DNA from: Bacteriovoracaceae bacterium
Lineage (GTDB): Bacteria; Bdellovibrionota; Bacteriovoracia; Bacteriovoracales; Bacteriovoracaceae
Direction: 5' to 3'
Assembly: GCA_018649885.1 (NCBI GenBank)
Contig: JABIHA010000056.1
Span: 1-64,000, forward strand
DNA length: 64,000 nt
The notes below the pieces were generated by a model, which was not told the DNA's origin, searched no databases, and saw only the letters and a list, made by a program, of their open reading frames with translations. Below, piece by piece: positions 25,708 through 33,837 of the stretch (position 1 is the stretch's first letter; each line of letters opens with the position of its first letter). A program made the translations under genes and the position numbers.

Positions 25708-26526
25708 TTATTCTTCTTCAGGTTTCCAACCAGGTGGCTTACTCGGTTGTGCTTTTTTCTGAATAGGAATAATTGACTCTAGCACTTTATCAAGTTTTTC
25801 CTCTTCCTCTTCATCTTCGTCGCTGTCCGTATTTTCTTCCTCCTCTTCTTCTTCTTCTTCTTCCTCCTCTTCTTCTTCTTCTTCTTCCTCCTCTTCTTCT
25901 TCTTCTTCCTCCTCCTCTTCTTCTTCTTTTTCCTCTTCTTCTTTTTCCACCTCTTTCATTTCAGGGTTTAGTTGAGCATAAAGTCTTAAGTTAAAAGAAA
26001 TAGTGCTTAAAATCTGCTGGTAGCATGGAATAATAAAGCTGTGAATATCTGACTTAGTAGTGCCTAAAAAAATGGATGTAATAGGCAAAAGGAGTCTTAT
26101 TCTTTTAAATTTTTGGGGCTGAACATATTTAGCTTTTTTATTTCCTTTTAAATATGCAGGATTAATACTTTCTTTAATATCATGAACTAAATTTTTCATT
26201 ATCCAGGTTGTAAAAGGGAATGCCTTATAATGATTTTGCTTTTTTTCCAATTTTGCAAAAACTTCTTCATCAAATTTATGGGTAGGTTTAACAGGATACT
26301 TGTATTCAAGTAATGTATTAAAGGTAGTTGAAGTTACAATGAAGAGAAACTCTTTTTTTGGTATTTTGGGTTCAAGTGCCTTTATCTCTTTTATTTTTTT
26401 TAAGGCAGTAGTCTTTTCAACATCGTCGAATTTGGCAATCTCTAGCTCAATAAGATTTAGAAGATTGTCACCCGCCTGCAATTGTGAGGAAAAGAACAAC
26501 AAAATTGCAAATAGACTTCTATTCAT
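25708..26526 (-). CDS. Secreted protein with 31-residue polyglutamate tract
   Basis: 272 residues. Signal peptide MNRSLFAILLFFSSQLQA. Residues about 20-190 form a helical, Lys-rich domain without recognised family. Glu201-Glu231 is an unbroken polyglutamate run, extended by mixed Glu/Lys before it and Asp/Glu after it (TDSDEDEEEEE), then a short tail with KPPGWKPEEE. The acidic run is encoded by a mix of GAA and GAG, so it could vary in length by repeat slippage without a frameshift. Calcium binding, or binding of a basic protein, is possible. It is the last gene of a three-gene overlapping operon (8-base overlap with the gene upstream). Confidence 0.7.
   Translation of the reverse strand: MNRSLFAILLFFSSQLQAGDNLLNLIELEIAKFDDVEKTTALKKIKEIKALEPKIPKKEFLFIVTSTTFNTLLEYKYPVKPTHKFDEEVFAKLEKKQNHYKAFPFTTWIMKNLVHDIKESINPAYLKGNKKAKYVQPQKFKRIRLLLPITSIFLGTTKSDIHSFIIPCYQQILSTISFNLRLYAQLNPEMKEVEKEEEEKEEEEEEEEEEEEEEEEEEEEEEEEEEEEEEENTDSDEDEEEEEKLDKVLESIIPIQKKAQPSKPPGWKPEEE
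25834..25926. repeat. GAA/GAG trinucleotide tract within the polyglutamate gene
   Basis: 93 bases of TTC/CTC triplets on the + strand form a strand-asymmetric polypyrimidine tract encoding 31 Glu. A block of CTC triplets inside TTC runs recurs about every 27 bases, suggesting larger unit duplications as well as triplet slippage. Such a tract can form triplex DNA. Confidence 0.9.
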
Positions 26527-27571
26527 TTAATGAGTCCTTTGCTGTTTTATAATCACCTCGAAGGACTAAGTATTTCCCTTTCGACACTGCCAGAATACGG
26601 CCATCTAAATCAAAAATTTGTGTAACATCGGCTGAGTTTGTTAATCGGGAAAGTTTTTTACTTTCTATTTTTACAAGGAAAGCATCGTGTTTTCTTTGGA
26701 AGTCCCCTGCAAGTGATACATCTTTCACAAAAAATACTTCATCTTGGTCATTACAAATAATATTCCCTATATCATTTTGTTTAGATGAGTAAATAATTGT
26801 TTGATTTTCGATACTAATATCGGGACCTTTTTTGAGTACAGAAATAGTTGATCCAGCCTTTGTAGAAAAAGCTCCAAATTTGCCAAAGATGATATATTTG
26901 TTGGTTTCACAAAGCTCCACCTTTACTCCTGCGACTGGCGTTTTATATATTAGTTTTGATTTCTTTTGATCTTTCTCAAATAGAAAGAGTCCCGTTTGGT
27001 CATTGGCATTTTTATCAGTATACAGAATATGGTTCTGTGAAAGCATCATTACTTGTGGTGAAAAATAATGATCATGATTAACATTGAGACTGATACTTAG
27101 AGATATATCTAAATCTTCAAGAAATTTCACTTTAATTTCTTTATGGTGTGGCAGGTAGTATGAAATCCATTGATCGCTTAACTGCAGTTTTGGGTATAGG
27201 CCCTGCCCAACTTTGGTAACTTTTTTTCCATCGATTGTTGTTGTGAATATATTGTGGATTTCATTTAAACTATGTAAACCATAATAATGGTCAATATTTT
27301 CAACAATAAGCCTTTTTCTTACTGCACTTCCACTCATTAAAAATAATGAATCTGACTCCCCATCTAATACTTTTTTAACGGCATAATTTGTAGAGACGTA
27401 TAATGGACCAGATTTTCTTTGATAAAATGTAAATTTCCCATCACCTGTAATGAATCTAATTCTCGAAATGTCTTGTTTGGTGCTCAGTACCTTAGGCTTA
27501 CTTTCTTTTGTATGACCGCAATTAGATGCTATGGCCAGAGCAGTGATTACAAAGGTTTTAATGAAGTCCAT
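26519..27571 (-). CDS. Secreted protein of unknown function, possibly propeller-like
   Basis: 350 residues. The hydrophobic N-terminus (MDFIKTFVITALAIASNC) could be a signal peptide or, with the NC-G motif, a weak lipobox. The rest is beta-rich with repeated patterns of about 40 residues (hydrophobic strand, Asp/Asn turn; for example NHILYTDKNANDQTGLFLFE and QTIIYSSKQNDIGNIICNDQ), as in TolB-like or WD-like propellers. That is a visual impression only. It overlaps both the 652-residue gene upstream (14 bases) and the polyglutamate gene downstream (8 bases), so the three are probably made together. Confidence 0.6.
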   Translation of the reverse strand: MDFIKTFVITALAIASNCGHTKESKPKVLSTKQDISRIRFITGDGKFTFYQRKSGPLYVSTNYAVKKVLDGESDSLFLMSGSAVRKRLIVENIDHYYGLHSLNEIHNIFTTTIDGKKVTKVGQGLYPKLQLSDQWISYYLPHHKEIKVKFLEDLDISLSISLNVNHDHYFSPQVMMLSQNHILYTDKNANDQTGLFLFEKDQKKSKLIYKTPVAGVKVELCETNKYIIFGKFGAFSTKAGSTISVLKKGPDISIENQTIIYSSKQNDIGNIICNDQDEVFFVKDVSLAGDFQRKHDAFLVKIESKKLSRLTNSADVTQIFDLDGRILAVSKGKYLVLRGDYKTAKDSLNE

Positions 27572-29516
27572 ATAACCCCCATTCCTTTTTGGGATGAAGC
27601 TGTTGATATGATTTTATGGAATTAAAAATATAGCTCCACTCAATAATTCGAGGTGAATGTACATCATCAATTGCACTTCTGAAAATTAGTTTTGCTCGTA
27701 AGTTGTCCTCAATCATACCATCTAATATAAAAGTAATTGGATTACATTGGTTAAAAGAAACAATTTTGAATTTCTGTGGATAAATTTGTTCTAAACAGCC
27801 GATGCCAATGATTATATGACTATTTGTGGATTTTAAAAACTCACGGGCTTGAGTTAAATTTCTTATTTTTTTAAGACTCAACTTTAATTGCTCTTGAAGT
27901 ATAGCAAGTAGAGAAAACTTAGAAGTTTTGTATGAATGCGAAGTAAATTCAAGGTAGCTATTGCCAATCTTTTCAATGCCTGTAATTTCCTTTCCTCGAT
28001 ACATGATTTTTTTAGGACAGTGAGTTGTTGTACACTTCTGGTCATCGTATTGGATAAAGCAGCCATGAGCATGGGCAAGCCGTTTAGGGTTGTAATTTTT
28101 CTTATTTATTAGCGTGCATTTTTCTTCGCTGGTGATGCCTTTAAGCCGGGCCAAAATTTTGTGTATAGTTTTTTCTTCGCTATATTCACTTTTTGGATGT
28201 GATCCTAAAAGTGTGGGGTAGCACAGTTTTTCAGCTCTAATTTTATCGTAGTAGCAATACTTGATATCCCAGCCTCTTTGATGACCAAATTCTAAATTTA
28301 GATCAACATATTCAGAAGTTGGATCAGTGGCACACGTACTTGAATCAGAGTCGAAATTCTTTGTTTTGTAATGTTTGATAATTCTATTAACAGTACTTAT
28401 AATATGTTTATCGATTCTTCCTGGGCAGTCTTGATAGTTCGCATAGAGATGCGAGTTTTCGAGTGCAATTGATACTTCAGAACATGAAGGTCTTGGAAAG
28501 AAAGATGGATATCTTTTATTTCCAGCAAAGTGGCAAACTGAATTGTCTTGATCCATTTTCAATGTACAGTTGGCGTAATCTTCTTTTTTAAGATGGTCTT
28601 TGTTTAAAATTCCTTGGCAGCGATATTTGAGATTATATATGGGAGATTCACCATTAATCACTTTATTCCAAAATCCCTTAGCTGAATATTGATTACAAAG
28701 TGCATTCAGATTATCAATATTTTGACAAAGATTTCTAAAAAATCCGATTTGGTATCTGTTCATTTTTCCACGATAATTATTGGCCCTTATAATTTTTGAT
28801 TCTATATCACTTCTTAGTGAGAAATTTTCACTTTTTATTGTCTGAAGTTCCATTTCATAATCTGAAATACTATTTACCCAGTGAGAAATTGAGCAGACAT
28901 AGGCAATGTTTTTGCTGCCGACCCATTCATTTGCCATTTTTAAGCATTGTTTTTTTGACTTTGGAAGAGAAAAATCTAGTTTTGAAAGGGTCGTTTTAAA
29001 GTTTTTCTTAGTGAATCTTTGGGCTATTAATTTGTGATCCCCACAACTAGACTTACGAATATGGGCCAGGTAATGCTTCTTCTTAACATATATTAGTGCC
29101 TTGGATCCATCTTTTCTAGGAACACTTAATAAGACTCTAGTTATTTCACCGCTAGGGCCTTTGAGCATTCCTGCCTCTAGAAATGAATAGAAGTTGCAAA
29201 AATCTTTACCAATGAGGCTTAGAACTTTTTTATCTGTGTGAAGTAGTAAGCTCGCTGTGAAAAGTGGGGAGAGTGAGAATTGACTAAGTTCGGCTAATTT
29301 TTTCTCATCAATATTTTTTTGGCTTACTTCAGTTAGTGCTTGAGTATAGGATCTGCTCGATAATTCGATAAGCTCCTCAAGACCTCCAACTAAACCCGTA
29401 AATTTCTGTGCACCAAAAGTGTTACTAATTGTGGTTAATGTAATAACCACAATAGATAAAAATGTAAAAATTTTATCAGAGCACTGATTTTGCCAAAATA
29501 TTTGCGATATCTTCAA
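27558..29516 (-). CDS. Large cysteine-rich secreted protein of unknown function
   Basis: 652 residues with more than 20 cysteines spread along the chain, implying several disulfides and an extracytoplasmic location. A hydrophobic stretch (about 17-35, IFTFLSIVVITLTTISNTFG) fits a signal peptide, but it follows an unusual 16-residue leader. The start used is TTG at 29516, inside the end of the Fe-S oxidoreductase gene (41-base overlap), with AGGGG only 2 bases away. No in-frame ATG lies before the signal peptide, so the true start is uncertain. No domain was recognised. First gene of the overlapping secreted trio. Confidence 0.6.
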   Translation of the reverse strand: MKISQIFWQNQCSDKIFTFLSIVVITLTTISNTFGAQKFTGLVGGLEELIELSSRSYTQALTEVSQKNIDEKKLAELSQFSLSPLFTASLLLHTDKKVLSLIGKDFCNFYSFLEAGMLKGPSGEITRVLLSVPRKDGSKALIYVKKKHYLAHIRKSSCGDHKLIAQRFTKKNFKTTLSKLDFSLPKSKKQCLKMANEWVGSKNIAYVCSISHWVNSISDYEMELQTIKSENFSLRSDIESKIIRANNYRGKMNRYQIGFFRNLCQNIDNLNALCNQYSAKGFWNKVINGESPIYNLKYRCQGILNKDHLKKEDYANCTLKMDQDNSVCHFAGNKRYPSFFPRPSCSEVSIALENSHLYANYQDCPGRIDKHIISTVNRIIKHYKTKNFDSDSSTCATDPTSEYVDLNLEFGHQRGWDIKYCYYDKIRAEKLCYPTLLGSHPKSEYSEEKTIHKILARLKGITSEEKCTLINKKNYNPKRLAHAHGCFIQYDDQKCTTTHCPKKIMYRGKEITGIEKIGNSYLEFTSHSYKTSKFSLLAILQEQLKLSLKKIRNLTQAREFLKSTNSHIIIGIGCLEQIYPQKFKIVSFNQCNPITFILDGMIEDNLRAKLIFRSAIDDVHSPRIIEWSYIFNSIKSYQQLHPKKEWGLYGLH

Positions 29517-31524
29517 CCCCTAGGTTTTCTGTTTTAGAGTTTTGTCCCTTCGAAGAGTTAAAATTGATCAAGCAATAGGAGCAACCTGTAGCCAGCTTTT
29601 CGGTATTCATTTCAGCAATATCTTCAAGCCTATTAAGAGCAAGGTGGTCACCTTCTGGGAGCTCATACCACATATTTCCGCCACCCATGCCACAGCATCT
29701 AGCTGTGTCTTTGGTTTTTTCCATCTCTTTTATTTTAACCCCTGGAATTGCTTCTAATACTTTTCTTGGAGCATCGTATTCACCGTGGTGACGTCCCAGA
29801 TAGCATGGATCATGAAATGTAAGCTCTTCATCAATATTTTTCTTAGGTTTTAGCTTACCTGTTTTTAGTAGTTCATTTAAAAGTTCAGAGTGGTGAATGA
29901 CTTCGAAGTTACCACCTTCAAATTGGGAGTATTCCTTTCCAATTGTATGTAAGCAGTGTGGGCAGTGGGACACAATCTTAGTGAAATCATATTGATTAAT
30001 ATTAGCAATATTATCAATGGCAACTTCAAAGTAAGAATATTCATCCCCAATTCTTCTAATAGGATCACCACAACATTTTTCTGTTTTTCCTATAACAGCA
30101 AAATCAACTCCAGCAGCATTGAATAATTTAACTGTATCGACAACGACTTTTTTATTTGCATCATCATGTGATCCAGCACAGCCAACAAAGTAAAGATAGT
30201 CTACCTTCTTGCCGGTTTCCGCAATGGGAACATCTACACCTTCGGCCCAGCCAAATCTCTCATCTTGAGCTATTCCCCATGGGTTTCCGTTTACTTTTAT
30301 CTTGTTAACAGCGTCTCCGGCAGCTGGAGGTATTTCTCCAAGGGTAAGAACCTTGTATCTCTTTGCCTCCATTATCAAGCTGACGTGTTCAATGTTCGCT
30401 GGGCATTCTTCCATGCAAGCACCGCAGGTAGTACATGAGTCTAGCTCGTTTGTGGTATATAATGTTTTTTCCCAAATATCGCCATCGGGTTCACCTGATT
30501 TTTTTACTCCCTCAGCAAAATCTCTTAGTTTTGTGATTATCAATTTGGGATCAAGCGGTTTTCCTGCAGATTCAGCTGGACATGCTTGGGTACAACGACC
30601 ACATTCGACGCAAGAAATTGTGTCTAGCCGATTTTTCATTGTTAACTCTGATAGTTTACCTAGACCAAAAGTTTCAGCCTCTTCATTTTCAAAGTCCATG
30701 GCACCTAAAATGGCACCTCTTCTTGCAGGAGTGATTAGTGAAGCAAATGGAAGAAAAATAAAATGTGAAAATTTTGTGTATCCAATACTGGCAATAAAAA
30801 TCATTGTCATTGCCATGTGAAAAAACCATAAGCCTTGGTAAAGGATTGCTTGGGTACCGTCACTAAGGGCCAGACCCTGAAGTGAAAGCGCTAGCGTGTA
30901 TCCAATTGGCGCCCAAAGTTTTTCACCGGCTGGCATGCCGGTGCCCATAATTCTAAATCCTTCAATCAAGTAACCAACTACAACTAGGTTAGCTAGAGTT
31001 CCATACATAAATCTTTCACGATTTGGATTAGTTGCTGAAAGATACTTTGGTCTCTCAACGTATCTTCGTTTAAAGGCAAGAAAAAGACCTATTAGTACCA
31101 TGATTCCTGCAATATCTGCCAGAAAGCTTATGACGATATAAAGTGGGCCTTGAAAAATTTTAAAAGGTGTATCGGCGTGAATGGCCACAAGGTCAGTAGC
31201 AATCCACAAAATAAGAAAGCCATAATATATTAGGGCGTGGAAGGCCCCTACTTTTTTATCTCTGGGTACTTTTCCTTGAAGAAAAAGTGTTTTTAGAAAA
31301 TTATCCCATCTTAGTTCTGAAAGCGCTGGAACTAATCCAGCTCCAGGTTTTAGAGCAGTGAGAGCAGAAACTCCCTTTTTTCCGGAAATATAGCTTAATT
31401 TTTCAAAAAGGCCTTTAAACATGATGCCTGTACTAATAAAAAATAATACATACATCGCCAATTTAAACGAGTCAGGAATTGCCCACATTATTTCACGAGT
31501 GGCTAGTGCTGCACTACCGTCCAT
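29476..31524 (-). CDS. Membrane-bound Fe-S oxidoreductase (EtfD/HdrD-like)
   Basis: 682 residues from the ATG at 31524. The longer frame to 31647 would overlap the divergent gene, whereas GGGAG lies 6 bases before this ATG. The N-terminal half has about six membrane segments, as in the NarI/DsrM-type heme-b subunit. A dicluster ferredoxin domain follows (CVECGRCTQACP, CTTCGACMEECP), then two CCG domains (CCGDPIRR, CCGMGGGNMW) of the heterodisulfide-reductase type. The layout matches proteins proposed to pass electrons from ETF (acyl-CoA dehydrogenation) to quinone. No etfAB is nearby. It is followed, with overlap, by the secreted trio. Confidence 0.82.
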   Translation of the reverse strand: MDGSAALATREIMWAIPDSFKLAMYVLFFISTGIMFKGLFEKLSYISGKKGVSALTALKPGAGLVPALSELRWDNFLKTLFLQGKVPRDKKVGAFHALIYYGFLILWIATDLVAIHADTPFKIFQGPLYIVISFLADIAGIMVLIGLFLAFKRRYVERPKYLSATNPNRERFMYGTLANLVVVGYLIEGFRIMGTGMPAGEKLWAPIGYTLALSLQGLALSDGTQAILYQGLWFFHMAMTMIFIASIGYTKFSHFIFLPFASLITPARRGAILGAMDFENEEAETFGLGKLSELTMKNRLDTISCVECGRCTQACPAESAGKPLDPKLIITKLRDFAEGVKKSGEPDGDIWEKTLYTTNELDSCTTCGACMEECPANIEHVSLIMEAKRYKVLTLGEIPPAAGDAVNKIKVNGNPWGIAQDERFGWAEGVDVPIAETGKKVDYLYFVGCAGSHDDANKKVVVDTVKLFNAAGVDFAVIGKTEKCCGDPIRRIGDEYSYFEVAIDNIANINQYDFTKIVSHCPHCLHTIGKEYSQFEGGNFEVIHHSELLNELLKTGKLKPKKNIDEELTFHDPCYLGRHHGEYDAPRKVLEAIPGVKIKEMEKTKDTARCCGMGGGNMWYELPEGDHLALNRLEDIAEMNTEKLATGCSYCLINFNSSKGQNSKTENLGVEDIANILAKSVL

Positions 31525-31594
31525 CTTTTCTCCCAAGCTTACTTTGAAATATTTTGCTTTGTTATTATACAAAGTTTTTATAAGGTAAGCTAAT

Positions 31595-32245
31595 ATGCTA
31601 GAAATTAAACCAATGATCGCTGCGCAGCTTGCCGCATTTGGACTCACCTCTGCCTATCTCGTAGCAAATTCATTTCGCATAATTCCTAATTCTCCATTTT
31701 TTAAGTGGAGAACTTTACATAAGGTTATCGCTGCCTTTTCACTCGTTTTTTATTGCATGGTTCTATTATTCAATATTCAACTGGGACCAGTTTTTAAAAA
31801 TGGTTTTGTTGGTGCTGTAGCTGGCCTATATTTTTTCTCATATGCCGGAATGTTATTGTTGACTGGAAAAGTCGAAGATCCATTCCTTCAAAAGAAACAA
31901 ATGGCCGTTGGTAAGAAAGTGTTCTTTCTCGGACCCCTTGTAGGAGTCACTTCAGCTAAATATTTTCCCAATGCTTTCGCCTATATCACAGGCTGTTTAG
32001 GCATTTTTGCCTCAGGGATGGCGCTAAGGTACATTGCTCCGAGAAATAAAATCGCCATGAAAAAGCTGTGCCTATCGGGGCTATTTTTTGTGGGTTGTTG
32101 TGGTTCTCTTATATGGTACCTCAGTAGTACAAATAATTCTTTTCTTCTGCTGGCGCTACTGTGCTTTAGTTTATCTTTGCTTTTTTTCGATCAATCACTA
32201 AACTGGTTTTTTATAGTCATAGAAAGAAAGGACGAATCGCTTTGA
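31595..32245 (+). CDS. Polytopic membrane protein of unknown function
   Basis: 216 residues with about six hydrophobic segments and a short basic C-terminus (IERKDESL). No family was recognised; a KWRTLHKVIA segment carries a potentially heme-ligating His after the first helix, but this is weak. TAAGGTAA lies about 8 bases before the ATG. It is divergent from the Fe-S oxidoreductase, and the 70 bases between the revised starts must hold both promoters. Its TGA overlaps the TTG start of the following lipoprotein gene. Confidence 0.65.
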   Translation: MLEIKPMIAAQLAAFGLTSAYLVANSFRIIPNSPFFKWRTLHKVIAAFSLVFYCMVLLFNIQLGPVFKNGFVGAVAGLYFFSYAGMLLLTGKVEDPFLQKKQMAVGKKVFFLGPLVGVTSAKYFPNAFAYITGCLGIFASGMALRYIAPRNKIAMKKLCLSGLFFVGCCGSLIWYLSSTNNSFLLLALLCFSLSLLFFDQSLNWFFIVIERKDESL

Positions 32246-33258
32246 CTAGATTGTGGCCATGTTTATTTTTTCTTCTGAGTTGCTCACAAATTGCCTCTCT
32301 AAATATGGAGAGACACACTTTTGATACTGACCCACAAACAGTTGTCTGGTTTCAAATAGCGGGGCTAGCTGAGGAGCACTTAGCACTGCTTCGATATTCA
32401 TATCAAGAAGCAAGTCGAAAAACATCTTTTGAAACATATTCATGTGGTGGAAAACTTTGGAACTATAATCTCTACAATATTAGACCTTCCTCGACAGAGA
32501 GCTTTAACTCTCAAATGCTAGGGGTGGCAAATATTAAAGGCAATTGTGAAGATTTAAACCATAAACCTATTTGGAGTGACTTTCAGGAGAAAGGACATGA
32601 TGTTGTATTTTTCGAAATAGGGGCACATAAGGATCAAGGTTTAAGAAAATTTTTGGGCTGTGAGAATTTTAAAAAATATTACCACAAAACTACTATTCTG
32701 GAGATGGTTGAAAAGCCAAAAGCTTCAGAGGATCTTTTCCATTTCCAGGATAAAAAGAAATTTTCAGCTGGAAAAATATACTATGATAAATCTTGTAGAG
32801 GAAATGGGTGTTATTCAAGTATTTTGAATAATGCCGACATGGTTTTAACTGAGATCCAAAGACGGAATAAACCATTTAATTTTCTAATTGTAAGAGATTT
32901 TAGTTTCGAGCGTGCACTAGCACAAAATAAAATTGGAAAGGCCAGAGAGATTCTTCTTGAGTTAGACTCGCTTCATTTCAATATAAAAAAAGTGATGTTG
33001 AATAAGGACAAGGAAACTTTAGTCCTTGTCACTTCAACCGCGGCCAGACCGATTGAATTTCCTAATCAGGGAAAACAGTGGAAGTCTTATGAAAAAGCAG
33101 GGAAAAATATCATATACAAAAAACCATCTCTGATTTCATCTGCTTGGGCCTGGGGTTCTAGAGCAGAAAATTTCTGCGGCTTTTACGAGGAATCTCAAAT
33201 ATTTTCCCGTTTTTCTTCACCGTTCAAAGGACAAGGCCTTCTTCGAAGGATCTTTTAG
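32242..33258 (+). CDS. Lipoprotein of unknown function
   Basis: 338 residues from a TTG start overlapping the previous stop (TTGA). The signal peptide ends in a lipobox, FFLLSCS, with lipidation at Cys14. The mature start WFQIAGLAEEHLALLRYSYQ and the end SAWAWGSRAENFCGFYEE are distinctive. The overall layout, with a first hydrophobic strand, a central basic part and several cysteines, could be a derived alkaline-phosphatase-like fold, but no metal-binding motif is evident. Co-transcribed with the membrane protein upstream. Confidence 0.6.
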   Translation: MTRLWPCLFFLLSCSQIASLNMERHTFDTDPQTVVWFQIAGLAEEHLALLRYSYQEASRKTSFETYSCGGKLWNYNLYNIRPSSTESFNSQMLGVANIKGNCEDLNHKPIWSDFQEKGHDVVFFEIGAHKDQGLRKFLGCENFKKYYHKTTILEMVEKPKASEDLFHFQDKKKFSAGKIYYDKSCRGNGCYSSILNNADMVLTEIQRRNKPFNFLIVRDFSFERALAQNKIGKAREILLELDSLHFNIKKVMLNKDKETLVLVTSTAARPIEFPNQGKQWKSYEKAGKNIIYKKPSLISSAWAWGSRAENFCGFYEESQIFSRFSSPFKGQGLLRRIF

Positions 33259-33348
33259 TCTGTATTTTTTTCATGAACCTTGGTTTGAATTAGGTTCCAA
33301 GCCCCCTTTCATATATAAATACCTGAAATCAAAAAAATAAGGTCAGGT

Positions 33349-33777
33349 TTGAACGGAGTATACAAAAGCACTATTATTTCTATCTTCTGCTTTTTCATGG
33401 CATTTAATTCATATGCAAGGTTTCCCTTCTTGGTCTCTTCTGGATCAGTTATTGTTGATTCAGTTTGTGCCTATAAGAACTATGGTGCGGAAATAAATAG
33501 AATCGCCGCTACCAAGATGCCTTTTTCAGACAAGACGCAACATTGCTCTGTTAGTTGCCGTGTGGGTTTAAAGTGTGGAATTCAGATAATTTCCATGATG
33601 GGAGTTGGTAAGGAGGCGATTGATGCACTTCCATTTAATAGTGGAAATGCAGAGATTCTAGACCTTAAGGCAGACTTGAGCGGTATTCTCCTATCAATTA
33701 GAAGGCCATTTCTAAATCCCGACCAATGCTTAGTGAAGTGCACCGCTTGGTACGGATACAAATTTCCAAAGAAATAG
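33349..33777 (+). CDS. Small cysteine-rich secreted protein
   Basis: 142 residues from a TTG start (AAGGTCAGG upstream). Signal peptide ends near NSYA. The mature protein has Cys-rich motifs DKTQHCSVSCRVGLKCG and QCLVKCTAWYG joined by a helix GVGKEAIDAL and DLKADLSG. The ordered D, HC, C, CG, KE, D and A-x3-G residues suggest a defined disulfide- or metal-bound fold, but I cannot name the family. It sits alone between the lipoprotein and addB. Confidence 0.55.
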   Translation: MNGVYKSTIISIFCFFMAFNSYARFPFLVSSGSVIVDSVCAYKNYGAEINRIAATKMPFSDKTQHCSVSCRVGLKCGIQIISMMGVGKEAIDALPFNSGNAEILDLKADLSGILLSIRRPFLNPDQCLVKCTAWYGYKFPKK

Positions 33778-33837
33778 CGCGCCTCGACAGATCAAGAAAG
33801 TTCTCTTCAAATTTTAAAAGAGTTGATACAAAGGATC

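Noticed and set aside
25773-25994. Leu/Pro-rich + strand frame opposite the polyglutamate tract
   Set aside because: It is the mirror of the GAA/GAG repeat and has no start signal or conserved feature.
30302-30820. 172-residue open frame on the + strand within the Fe-S oxidoreductase gene
   Set aside because: Antisense to the ferredoxin-domain region; no recognisable domain or start signal.
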